Shown in pieces: positions 38,350-48,550 of a stretch of 64,000 bases of DNA. Positions within the stretch are counted from its first letter, which is position 1, and each line of letters begins with the position of its first letter. The position numbers and the translations under genes were made by a program. Under the pieces are notes generated by a model. The model saw only the letters and a program-made list of their open reading frames with translations, did not search any database and was not told the DNA's origin. This DNA is from Plectrocnemia conspersa (taxonomy: Eukaryota; Arthropoda; Insecta; Trichoptera; Polycentropodidae): contig VTFK01000630.1 of assembly GCA_009617715.1 (NCBI GenBank), forward strand, positions 36,623-100,622, read 5' to 3'.

Positions 38350-39510
38350 TTGTATCATTACAATATACAACATATAATAAAAACAGTATATAAGAAAGAG
38401 AAAAATCGTAAAATTAAATGATAAGAAAAAAATCGGTTTTTCGATATTAAACTGATATTAAATATATCAATGTTTAGTGTCAGCCTATTAAGGAACCGGA
38501 TAGCTACAGTCATAAGCGAGTCGGCTATTGCGGACGTCCTGGCTCTAATTGGCATAAGAAGAGGACGTGATCGTAATTCTCGAAGATGTTCCGGAACCCA
38601 AAACTGTAATTATTTGAGAATAGTTTGATTGTCGATAGCACCTTTTAGTAGTTTTGAAAAATGCCAACATACAACAACGAGAAGCTGACGAATCGCTTTC
38701 CAAATTTCTTAAAAGAAAGGCGCTGAGATACAAAAATAGATAATAAAAAATTTTCTCTCAAGATACATCAAGAATCTTTTCTAAGCTTTTACGTTTAAGA
38801 TATAGTATTTGGTTATTCGGAGGATTTTAAATTATAGATCGCAATTAAAGAATGCTGCTAACTAAAGTGTCATAATAGCTACGAATAACTAACGGATCGA
38901 GCATCTTGATAGATTTTTCGCAGACGTCGTTTATGTGTATAGAGAATCTCAACTTTCCTTTAAAAGAAGTCTTTAGTGAAAGTTTCTCTAATCAACACGT
39001 TTCCATCGGTCATAAGAATAATTTATTGACAAACAAGATCGCTAAAATGACACAATATGCCACTTTCCATAGGGCAGACGGTCAACAGAAGTAGAACTTA
39101 ATAGAAAATCGAAATCACTCTGTTAAGAAGTCAGCAAAAAATTTGATCTTTGCTGACTTCTTGACAGAGTGACATCTAAACAATTTAAATCATCTGCATA
39201 CAAAATAAAACTATACTTTGTAACTGCTTTATTTATTACATTATAAAATACCGTCAAAAGCAGAAATCCCAGGATCTGAAAATTATTTCGACAATCAGCT
39301 GCCATAGGTAACGAGCTGTTTATGATTACTTGAACACATCGAGAATAGCTGAGTAAAACCATCAGAGTAAACCGAAGTTAGACATTTTTTTCACTAAAAA
39401 TACATTACAAATCTTGTTAAAAGCTTTGTCAAAACCCAAGTATACTACATCTACTTTTATTCCCGCATTAAGAGATTTTATCACTGTTTTAGCAAAATAA
39501 ATAAATACTT
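38350..39510 (-). pseudogene. non-LTR retrotransposon pol relic, copy 3
   Basis: Same family as 28280-29750 and 34795-35695. On the minus strand from 39510: FAKTVIKSLNAGIKVDVVY, then FDKAFNKICNVFLVKK, then a decayed GVPQGS region, then FILYADDLNCLD (intact YADD). A local fold-back follows (39116-39171). Next come LRFSIHINDVCEKSIKML and YYDTLVSSIL (thumb region). The C-terminal tail includes MPIRARTSAIADSLMTVAIR and LNRLTLNIDIFNISL, which matches the terminal domain of this kind of ORF2. The RT fingers upstream of 39510 are missing. Many stops and frameshifts are present. Confidence 0.8.
39116..39171. repeat. 23 bp hairpin within RT copy 3
   Basis: The arms 39116-39138 and 39149-39171 are reverse complements with a single mismatch and a 10-base loop. 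The right arm looks like the original element sequence. The left arm appears to be an inverted duplicate of it, replacing part of the RT coding sequence seen in copy 2. A template-switch mutation would produce this. Confidence 0.8.
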
Positions 39511-39579
39511 TAGTTTATAAATATTATAGATAAATAATCTGCATTATATTTTATGCATATTCAATTATATTTAATATAT

Positions 39580-40220
39580 TATAAAGAGGTCATAATACGC
39601 ATTGAGATCCTCGTCCAGGCTTTAATCGACGACGACCCTCGAAAGCGCTAGTGTTTGAATTAATGATAGCACTATCTTCTACCCCTACACACTTTATTAT
39701 CCCATTTGCTATAATTTTCGAAAGGGAAAATATTATTTCACCGTCCGGATAATATGTAAATTTGTCCGGATATAGCCTGGACACGGCGCCTGCGTTTTAT
39801 CGCCGTAGGGGTTAATTTTGTACCGATTGCTATATGAAAAAATGAACGGAGTATAATAGTGAAGCAATTTGACGAGTTTTTTTGTGGTGCTTGAAGTGTA
39901 AACATTGGAAAAAAATACGTCAGACCGTTAATGTATTGCACGAAACGTAAGGCAGAATTTTCTCATAAAATAATTTACGACTTTTGCTCGATGCTAATAT
40001 GAAATGCCGCCGAAGAGCTCTTCTGTGCATTAAAATAAAGCTATATGGTGCATAATGTATATTAGGTTTTTTAATCCGGATTTTGGCGCGTTGTTATTTT
40101 GCAATGTGCGGTTTTGTACAATTAACGTTTGAGTATTAAAATCGGTATGAACATCATGGGATTGCGTTTTTATCTCCCACGAGCAAAACATCGAGAGGTT
40201 TTATTTTTTCAATAGATATT
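39580..40220. promoter_or_regulatory. long G+C-enriched island
   Basis: Mixed-composition DNA with two short minus-strand frames (39590-39784, 39738-39941), no domain, and many CpGs (ggcgcctgcg near 39785). Candidate conserved non-coding element. Confidence 0.3.
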
Positions 40221-41050
40221 ATACAGGAGATATTATTTTTATGCATATATTAAAGAATCGTTAGTCTAAAAATACAAAAACATGACAAAAAACTATTTGT
40301 ATATATTACTGTGAATATAATAAATAATTATTTCTTTTTTAAAGTTTTAAAAGTATGATATATGCAATTTGTCTTTAGCTTTTACGACACTATAAATTTT
40401 TTTTACAGCAGCAAATATACTTGTTATAATTCAACATAGGGCACCTTAGTGATATTAGGATTTAGCATTGGCTGATCTCATCGATATCTAAAAAGTGAGT
40501 GACATATACCGTATTAAATAAATTATGGTAATATTTCAGATTAAAATTTCATTCCGAATTAACGATTTACTTTCAATTTGAGAAAAGCGAACTGGAATTG
40601 CACTAAGCACAGCTATTTTAAAACGATTAAGATGACCCCAAAAAGCTTAAAAAATAATATTCTTGGTGTTCAGCTAAACAGTTACCTGAATAATAAGAGT
40701 ACAACCCAATTTTAGAGACGACTTGGGGAACACGCGACACAGTACTACATGAATGCATTTTAATATTATATATGTATTTTTCCACAAACTGTATTTCTTA
40801 ATCTTTCTCTGGAAACTGTCAAGCGTAAAAAAATTGTGTTACAACGGAGTTAATAACTACCAACTGTGTAAGACAATCAGATACATATAATACTTACAAT
40901 TTTGAAAATCATTGACATCAATTTAATTTAATATAAATTATTGTGAATAATAATTTACATATATCTATATATATATATATATATGTCACTTTGCATCTAG
41001 GGTCGGTTTTATTATTAGTACATTTTTCTAAATAACAAATCAAATTTTTT
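40221..41050. other. A+T-rich DNA with a short (TA)n at 40966-40983
   Basis: A mixed patch at 40430-40750 could be an old transposon remnant. Its plus-strand translation includes LKNNILGVQLNSYLNNKS, but I cannot match it to a family. Otherwise nothing was seen. Confidence 0.35.
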
Positions 41051-41120
41051 GCGGAGACCTAAACCCGTAGCCTCTGGTTTATCAGTCTGGACCTAAAGGA
41101 TCACGCTATTGCGGCCTAAC
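41051..41120 (-). mobile_element. possible tRNA-derived SINE fragment
   Basis: On the minus strand the sequence begins ggccgcaatagcgtgatcc (A-box-like region), continues through ccagactgataaaccagagg (anticodon-arm-like) and reaches ctacgggtttaggtctccgc, which resembles a mutated B box (GGTTCGANTCC). The spacing of the two boxes and the GGCCGC...TAGCGTG...AGAGG...GGGTT layout match heads of arthropod tRNA-related SINEs. No full cloverleaf is possible, so it is not a functional tRNA. The 3' boundary is not visible. Confidence 0.4.
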
Positions 41121-41606
41121 ATTTAAAAATTGTACTGCAAAAAATAAACGCGTACACTGTGATTTTCCACACAATGTAATAAAATAATAGTGTTATTGTT
41201 CAACGCAACGACTTATAGCTTAGAAAATTTATTTTATTAGCAATTTTTAATTATTTTGCTTTTTTATTTTTTTTTAATTGCAAGTAAAAGTTTTTAAAAT
41301 ATTACTTGTGGCACAAGCATAAGAAAAGGTTAAAGTTTACGCAATCTGTAAAACGTGGAAAGGTTTACATGGTAGGAATGAGTTTGAAAAGCAAGTTTTT
41401 ACAAGTGTCACATGCACTTGCTATTATCACTTATCTTAGCACACCAGCTATCGATCTTGCAGTATTTCAAGTAAAATAGTGATTTAATAAAAAATATTTT
41501 TGTGTTTAAAACAAGGGCTCGAGAAAATTATTTTTATTTGAATTATGAGAAAAAGTCAACTTTAAGGCTGACGTCGCGTCTGGCACCTATTATTTTTCAG
41601 TCTACC
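41121..41606. other. A+T-rich stretch without recognisable features
   Basis: No feature was recognised. Confidence 0.5.
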
Positions 41607-41835
41607 TTAACAGCTTAACGACCGGTATTTATTTGCCGAACTTTGCTTGGTGGCCGGGCGATTTCTCACGGAAAAATCGCAAACAATTATCTTTTTCAGT
41701 AAATTCCCTATAACTTGTAAACCAATTAAGATATTGTATTCAAATTTAATATGTAGCTTCCTTATGATTTTTCGCATAAATACCTGTCAAGTACGTCATT
41801 TAACCAGTGTTTCTAAACCTTTGGGTCTAATTTGT
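41607..41835 (+). mobile_element. piggyBac-type end, family B, copy 1
   Basis: Starts with TTAACAGCTTAACGACCG and continues ~225 bases collinear with 42547-42770 (shared blocks tttgccgaac, ggtggccggg, aattccctataacttgtaaacc, tagcttccttatgattttt, taaccagtgttt). TTAA ends are the hallmark of piggyBac transposons. The same 18-base terminus appears inverted at 46715-46732. So 41607 and 46732 could be the two ends of one element, or copy 1 could be a solo end. Confidence 0.6.
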
Positions 41836-42546
41836 TTGAAATAATAGTTCGAAAACAAATTTATATCATTGGCAAACATCTTACAAATACAAAGTAAGTG
41901 AGACTCTTCAATAGATTAGTATTAATTACCTGATTTTTTTATCACTTTTAAATTTAGAAATAAAAAATTTTGATTTGTTATTTCTGGGCCACCAGGTCTA
42001 ACCATTTGTATGCCCATACTCACGAAATGAATTTACGGTACACTTCACTAAAAAATATTTTGCTTATTGCACTTTATTAAATTAAAAGTAACATGTATGC
42101 TTTCAATATATTTAATATTCATCATTTCTATTATTTCCATAATAATAATTTGGTACTATATAGGTGATATAAACAAAACCAAACATTAATTCTCAGAACA
42201 GCTTCTTTCTAATTATATATTGTATGTCCCGCAATTTCTTTTGAGCGAAGGCCTACGCCCATTTCTAAAAAAGATTCATTGTTGACAATTTACTACCTGC
42301 ACTTGCGATAGATACATTGGCTCTAATCTTAGGAAAGATATTTTCTACTTAATTTTGTATTGGTTATTTACATGAAACACAAGTTAGATCAGCCCATAAT
42401 ATTCGCATACACTACAAGGAGTTTAGCAATTCACCAAAATATTATGATAATATTTTATTATTAAAAAAAATAGTTTACGATTTTATCTATTGTTATTGTT
42501 AATTTATTATTCTTAATCTTATAACACATCTAAGCACTATATTTTT
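41836..42546. other. unrecognised DNA between two family-B ends
   Basis: Mixed A+T-rich sequence with no transposase-like frame. It may be internal sequence of the copy-1 element or host DNA. Confidence 0.4.
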
Positions 42547-42770
42547 TACCAGCTTAACGCCCAGTGTTTTTTTGCCGAACTTACCTTGGTGGCCGGGAGA
42601 TTTCGCGGAATAATAGCAAAAAATTACCTTTTTTAGTAAATTCCCTATAACTTGTAAACCAAATAATATATTTTATCGAAATTTAATTTGTAGCTTCCTT
42701 ATGATTTTTTGCATAAATTTATTGTAATTACGTAATTTAACCAGTGTTTTTAAATCTGTGCGCTGCATAA
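42547..42770 (+). mobile_element. piggyBac-type end, family B, copy 2
   Basis: Direct repeat of 41607-41835 with clear divergence. The terminus reads ttaccagcttaacgccc, where copy 1 has the intact TTAA form, with TTAA at 42554-42557. It probably marks the left end of the element whose transposase start may be at 43130 and whose right end may be at 46732. Confidence 0.6.
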
Positions 42771-42946
42771 TTAAGTGATATAACAAAAAAAAACTTCTTT
42801 ACAAATATAATATTAAATATTTACTATAAATTACAATCAATGTTATTCTCAAAGGTTAAATCGCCACTACCTGGCCCGTTTTATCAGCTTACCTTGTGCA
42901 TACCTTTTAAGAATTCATCTATTAGGGTATTTGACACTTTTTTTAT

Positions 42947-42976
42947 TGTGGAATTCCCAAATTCGGGAATTCCACA
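42947..42976. repeat. perfect 12 bp hairpin
   Basis: TGTGGAATTCCC (42947-42958) and GGGAATTCCACA (42965-42976) are exact reverse complements with a 6-base spacer. Pairing resumes outside, where tttttttat faces ataaaaaaa. It lies within the family-B internal sequence. Confidence 0.85.
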
Positions 42977-43129
42977 CAGATAAAAAAATGCATTTTATAA
43001 TCGAAGTAATGCAATATATTTAGTCTCCTCTAAACTATCGGTCGAAACGTATCGCGAAAAATTGCTCTTTCTCTGTGATCCTTTGTGATTGTGATTTTGA
43101 TTTAAAATTTTATTTTCAATCCCGGCAAA

Positions 43130-43286
43130 ATGGACGAAAGAAATTAAGCCTTTTTTCGAAAATTTTGAAGACGCGTTGTTTAACGCCCCCAGTGATTGTG
43201 AACATAGTGAATTGTGCGAAAGCAATTCTAATTCAAGTGTACGTGAACATAGACCGCGTGTGACAAATTTGCACTCATCCAGTTAA
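43130..43286 (+). pseudogene. possible piggyBac transposase N-terminus (family B)
   Basis: An ATG in good context (aaaATGG, 43130) starts MDER. After a frameshift the other frame reads FFENFEDALFNAPSDCEH, then ELCESNSNSSVREHRPRV, to a stop at 43284. The acidic, Ser/Asn-rich composition resembles the unstructured N-termini of piggyBac transposases, and its position ~580 bases inside a TTAA-type end fits. There is no conserved catalytic sequence in this piece, so the assignment rests on context. Confidence 0.3.
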
Positions 43287-44059
43287 TTTTCTTCATAATG
43301 ACAAATGTTTTTACGACGCCAAAAAATTTAGTGAGTGCAAATTATTATATATTATAAATGGATATTTTTTATAAATCGTTTATACAAAAAATTTTAGAAG
43401 CATTTAAACATACATGTTATTAATTTAATTATCACATTTTTAAGCTAATGTGGTGTTCAAAAAAAATCGTGCACTAATCAACGTTGTCAAATTTCAAAAA
43501 TTTCCTTAACACTTTACCGACCGGCAGTTTCACTACCAGACTTACGCTAAATACCGGCACCTTTTCGCAAAACTTCGCGAATTTTACCTTTTTTATTTAA
43601 ATTTATGTATCTTTTGATACGGTCCGAATATTTCGTTGAATTTTTCTAGACATGTTATAAATGTATCAATGCATCAATTCAAGTTATTATTAGATGGTTC
43701 TCAACATGTGGTTCGCCGGAAATAAAAAATAATTATTACTTTTCCTTATTATTAGATTTTTAAAATGATTATCTTGATTTTAAAATTATAAAAACGAATA
43801 ACCTAAAAATTTTAATAAAAATAATTTAAATTTAGTTAACCAGCGGTTCTCAAACTTTTTTAAATTTGTAAAAACTTTTTTCAAGCAAACTTTTCTTTTG
43901 TATTGTGACATTTTTACTAATACGAGTTTACTGATGTATAATTCATTTGCAATAAAATATTCACTAACCGTTGTAATTCACTCCATCGTAATGTGAAATT
44001 TTCCAGGCACATACACACATAATTTACATTGTCTTTCACGTGTAAATCACTTTTCACAA

Positions 44060-45030
44060 TAACTAGTTATATAATGAAAGTTTAAAGTGTCTCGATTTTT
44101 TACTGTTTTTCACAATTGCAACAATATTACCCCATATCGTTTATATTTGGTTTCAAATATTCGTAATTTTGCATTTTTAGATATTCTGGTAAAACCCGAT
44201 TCTTCCTTATGGTACCACAGACAGATATTTTTTTTTCATATATATTTTTTTTTTGCTATTTCAGCACTTATAATAATCGTCCATATAAAGATGATGCCAT
44301 TTGTATTTATTGTCTGATGTTAGATGTGATATTGAATCTTGTAACGAAATTCTAGGTCCTTAATATATATTTAAAATTTTGATATGTATCCTGACACTAA
44401 TTCACATACCATTCTTATCACTATACCGTACTTTGTGAGCTTACTGGGGTTGTATACGTGAAAATTTAATCTTCCACACCATGGGATCATACCCTCATCC
44501 AGAGATGTGTTTTGGCTTGGTTTGTACATCTTTTTTTTAATCTTTCGGAGAAATAATCAATTATTTTTTTGTACTTTGAACAGTAATCCTACATTATCAG
44601 GAACATTTTCATTATTGGAAAAACGCAGGTAACGTAATATTTGATAAAACCTATTTCTACTCATGGTTTTTGTAAATATCAAGGTTCCTATTAGTGGATT
44701 TATTGTCTAATACAGGTGTAATGAGCCTTTTTTTTTACCAGGCCCATTAGCAATATCAACTCAAACCAATTTTTTTAATTCTGGTACCGTTACATCCACC
44801 CATTTTTTTAGATTTTATTTGCAGTTTGTATCTGTTGATGTGTTGATTATGGTGTCTATTCGTTTATTCTGCAATAACGGGAATCAAGTCATCTTCAATA
44901 AAGTTTTGTGTCTTGTAAAGTGTCTTCTAAGTATTTTTCTTGTTCATCTTCCTCATTGCTCATGAGCATCATAGCATGTGGACGATTTATTTCATGAACA
45001 GAGGAGTCTGAATCACTATCACTATTAATT
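44060..45030 (-). pseudogene. piggyBac transposase relic (family A)
   Basis: Minus-strand reading from about 45025: an acidic start DSDSDSSVHEINRPHAMM; then TNRYKLQI and WVDVTVPELKKLVLILLMG (typical N-terminal core); TMSRNRFYQILRYLRFS; LDEGMIPWCGRLNF, with the first catalytic Asp at 44497-44499; LTKYGIVIRMVCE; WHHLYMDDYY, with the second catalytic Asp region near 44279-44281; and a CGTIRKNRGLPE-like block after frame changes. The frame then fades near 44060. The third catalytic Asp region and a clear Cys-rich C-terminus are missing. Stops and at least three frameshifts are present. It lies between the inverted repeats of 43506-46246, so it is that element's own enzyme, now dead. Confidence 0.85.
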
Positions 45031-46163
45031 TTTATTGTCACTTGGAATATCTATATATATTTAACACTATATTAAATAACATAAACTGTAATTATTTTCA
45101 CGTAGATTCTACACTCGTATCTAACTAAAAAACTATGTTTTATAAACAGTTCGTAATATTTTTCGAATATTCACTCGAGCACACGAAAACCAGATGCACT
45201 TCACACGATAGTATAACTTAAACTTAATTCTTATCCATAAGTTTTTATGTGTATCGTGCTAATAATTCAAAAAAATAATTACTCGAAAAAAATTCCCACT
45301 TTAAAAAAATAATGTGTCACTGAGATTCGGTATTTCCAGTAAGCCAGTATTATCTGAAGGGAGATAATATTTACTCACAAAAAATATGTTGGAATTTCCT
45401 TATAGCAGGATAGAAAAAAATACAATAGAATCTTACTAATCTGACAATCTTGAGATTCTCAGTAATCCAATACTATCTAATGGTTAATGATATGATAAAT
45501 TTTTAGTGTCTTGTACTTTTTATATATGTACATCGTATTTTTTAATTTTATGTAATTTGACTTTATTTCTAAATAAACCCATTTACCCAATAAATTATTT
45601 TTTAAATATACATATTTATATGTTTGTGTAAAAAAATATCATATTTTTTTTTTTTTTTACACCGTCCGAAAAAAAAGTGTGCTGGATAAAAGTTTTTAGA
45701 AATTTGAAAAAGTTTGAGAACCGCTGGTTACCTCAATTTTAATTATATTTATTTAAATTCCTAGATTACTTGTTTTTATAATTTTAAAATCATCAATCAA
45801 TTTTAAAATCTAATAATAAGGAAATGTAATAATTAATTTCTATTTCCGGCGAACCACATGTTGAGAACCACTTAATAATGGCTTGAATTGATGCATTGTT
45901 ACATTTATAACATGTCTAGAAAAATTTGTTGAAATATTCGGACCACATCAAAAGATACAGAAGTTTGTCTGGTAGTGAAACTGCCTGATGAAAGAAATAT
46001 AAAATATATTTATAAAACCTTCGCATTTGTCTAAATATAATTAAAAAAAAAAAAAATTAAAATAAAATGAAAATTCATACATTTATTTAGTCATCTCTTA
46101 AAAAAAAATCAAATAAAACACTAAACATATATTTTTAATTTGACATGGAAACGAAAACATACA

Positions 46164-46224
46164 CAGGACGCCAATTGGCGTCTGCGGTGTTTAACTTTCG
46201 GCACACTCAGGACGCCAATTGGCG
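46164..46224. repeat. paired CGCCAATTGGCG palindromes at element right end
   Basis: The 17-base string CAGGACGCCAATTGGCG occurs twice (46164-46180 and 46208-46224), 44 bases apart. Each copy contains the perfect 12 bp palindrome CGCCAATTGGCG. The second lies 18 bases inside the terminal TTAA. This position suits transposase-binding repeats. Confidence 0.85.
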
Positions 46225-46246
46225 TGAGCGGTAGATAAAGTGTTAA

Positions 46247-46649
46247 TGATTATTTAACTATTTTTGTAAATACGCAATTCACTGTTTTTATTATTATTAA
46301 CTAACTTTTACTATAAATTATCACTTAATAATAACAACAACAATAAATTAAAAAATAATATTCCATAATGCAAAAAATATGGTCACTGTAAGTGGGAGCG
46401 GCTTGGAGAACCGTTACCAAACGACACACTAGCCCAAAAATATTAGAATATAACAAACTAAAATAAGCGACGACTCGTTGCATTGCGACGCAGTGGGATA
46501 AAACGACTCTTTTTACGAAAAATTAAAGTAAAATATAATTTATTTTATATTTTATATTAGGTAGAAATAATATACTACCATCTCGCATTATAATATAAGG
46601 GTAAACTGTATTGTATCATAGTGTATTTTTAATAAAAGAAGACGCGTGA
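46247..46649. mobile_element. probable family-B internal sequence right of the nested element
   Basis: A+T-rich DNA with a mixed patch at 46380-46500, lying between the right end of the family-A element and the family-B right end. By the nesting model it is the interrupted right half of a family-B element. No coding similarity was found. Confidence 0.35.
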
Positions 46650-46732
46650 CGCAGGACGCATGGGCGAGTCCTCGGCCGCTGCAAAAGGTTCTCTCAGGAC
46701 TCGTGGGTGAGTCCTCGGTCGTTAAGCTGTTA
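46650..46732 (-). mobile_element. piggyBac-type right end, family B, with paired hairpins
   Basis: The terminus read inward on the minus strand is TTAACAGCTTAACGACCG, identical to the left end at 41607. It is preceded by two related motifs: caggacgcatgggcgagtcc (about 46653-46672) and caggactcgtgggtgagtcc (46695-46714). The second is a perfect stem GGACTC/GAGTCC. Each is followed by tcgg(c/t)cg. The layout parallels the paired palindromes of family A. Confidence 0.65.
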
Positions 46733-47160
46733 ATACGTTGATATCAAATATATATTGACAAACTCTTAAATTATATTTTTATTTTTTCAGATACGAAACA
46801 ATAATTTATTCATAATTTATATATTTCTAATAATAATATATATTTTTATCGCACGATATTTAACTGCACAAATATGTACATATATTATGTGGGTGCATTT
46901 TCGATGCAGGTTGAAAGCAGTATTCCCTTTGAAGCATACGAGCAAATAAAATGAAAACGTTTTTCTGAAGGTTAAACGAAATTCGATTCGACACAGCGTT
47001 GCTGTAAAATTTTTCGCTAAAGATTTTTTGCACAAGATGTATTTCATATTTTATATGTATGGTACAATATAAATTTCATCTGACACAATATTTATATCGT
47101 ACTATTTGTTTCACTTCATTTATATAGATGTATTGCAACAATAGCAGAAAGCGCTCACGA
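46733..47160. promoter_or_regulatory. small G+C-enriched island
   Basis: A mixed-composition patch at 46840-47150 with a 76-codon minus-strand frame (46817-47047) lacking any recognised domain. Candidate conserved non-coding element. Confidence 0.25.
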
Positions 47161-47629
47161 CTGGTTGTATGAAATCATTTTTTATTAGAACGTTCATTAC
47201 ACAAGGTGTTACAAAAGCTACTTTAGCATTAAAAAAATATTATTTTTAATATTTTTTTTTTATTGAATAAATTAAAATTATTAATTAAAAATATACGAAT
47301 TTTATTTAAGTCAAAATAGCAATAGGTATGTAGATGAAAACATATTGAACGCTTAGATTATATTCAATATAATGAAATTTTAAGCAGCAATACGACTGAA
47401 ACATATACTAATTTTTTGTGGATGCAGAATTTAATATAAGGATTGTAGAAAAGCGTAATAAAAGCTGTTATTAATGAAGTTTATTATACAGAAAATCCTA
47501 AGCTACCAAATATTCAATTATAAATAGTTACATACGTATATATATTTCTTGAAATGATGCGAAGTATTAAGTCGATAGTGAACGCCACAAGGAGGATTCT
47601 ATACAACGATATTATTATGTATTTATAAA
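47161..47629. other. A+T-rich stretch without recognisable features
   Basis: No feature was recognised. It may include unrecognisable downstream RT sequence of the next entry. Confidence 0.45.
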
Positions 47630-47850
47630 GATACCTAAATAGTGTTAAATATAGCTAGAAATCCTTAAGTTCTTTAGCATTCAATACATATTGAACGTCA
47701 TCGATTTTTTTTGTAATAATATCCACGTCGTCTACGAATCTAATGTTATTTATAGTCTCTCCGCCGATGCGTATTCTTTCTATTCAGGCCTCAAACGCTT
47801 CAATGAATATTAGCTCTAAGTACTTTATTATACAAAAATAAAGCAAATTT
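47630..47850 (-). pseudogene. non-LTR reverse transcriptase palm fragment
   Basis: The minus strand reads RIRIGGETINNIRFVDDVDI, followed by ITKKIDDVQYVLNAKELKDF. This matches the palm segment of endonuclease-RT elements (consensus GIRIGGxxINNIRYADDTVI), with the catalytic YADD changed to FVDD. A weaker upstream match, KVLRANI, carries stops. It is a different family from both the 28-39 kb copies and the Jockey-like fragments. A short dead fragment. Confidence 0.7.
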
Positions 47851-48019
47851 ATTCAATTTTTCAATAGCAAAGAGACTTATGGATCACGTTGTATATTTGT
47901 TTTAAAGCAATTCAAAAGAAATTGTTTTCTTGACACGCTGATTTTATTTGCGTCCTTTGAACTCGTCTAGGTATAATATGTACGTTTTATAAATTTTATA
48001 AAAGCAATTTCTATACCAC

Positions 48020-48163
48020 TTGTTAGCGATGTTATGAAATTGGTAATCCATAACACGATAAAGCCTCACTCTGCGACAGTGGTGTACCTAGTGAGCGTTT
48101 TCCGAAAGCTTTTCCAATTAAGCCGGGACGAATGCAGAAATGCAATTAACCAACTTTGCCTGG

Positions 48164-48195
<32 letters not shown>

Positions 48196-48550
48196 CTCTT
48201 TCTCTTTCTCCCTGAGGATCTGTTTAAAAGAACGACAAACTGTTTGCACTCCCCCTGCAGAGAATCGTATATGCATTTGGCTAAAATGACTAAAATTGAA
48301 TTCGATCTCGGCGGAAATTCTCTTTCCAAGGGCGAGTAAATCGGATCCATTACAGCGACTTAAGCTGCTCCAATACGGCTCACTTTAACGTTATCGTTTT
48401 AACGCTTAAGCTTTAGAGGATATTTAAATATATATTCGCTGAAAAAGAAATGAGCTAGCAGCGGTGAGTTGAGCTAAAGTTTTGCTTGCTGAATTTTATT
48501 GACAGCGTTGCTACTTGATCTAAGAGTATGAGTTGCTGTAAGTATTATTA
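48020..48550. promoter_or_regulatory. G+C-enriched island with (TC)n at 48164-48191
   Basis: Mixed-composition DNA interrupted by about 14 TC dinucleotides. GA/CT repeats in insects are often bound by GAGA-type factors. Opposite frames of ~100 codons (48034-48339 plus, 48066-48350 minus) overlap through the repeat and are treated as chance. Candidate regulatory element. Confidence 0.35.

Larger units (their letters stand above)
43506..46246 (-). mobile_element. piggyBac-type transposon, family A, TTAA to TTAA
   Basis: Both ends carry TTAACACTTTA (left 43506-43516; right, inverted, ending at 46246), consistent with TTAA-specific piggyBac insertion. Long subterminal inverted repeats follow: 43523-43880 pairs with about 45660-45985 over most of its length, and the right arm lacks a ~65 base segment of the left. 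The right arm is followed by a further ~260 bases holding two CGCCAATTGGCG palindromes. A decayed transposase lies on the minus strand between the arms. The flanking sequence on both sides belongs to family B, so this element seems nested. Confidence 0.75.

Noticed and set aside
48034..48350. Two overlapping ~100-codon frames on opposite strands
   Set aside because: Both run through a (TC)n repeat, giving Ser-Leu and Arg-Glu runs. Chance frames.
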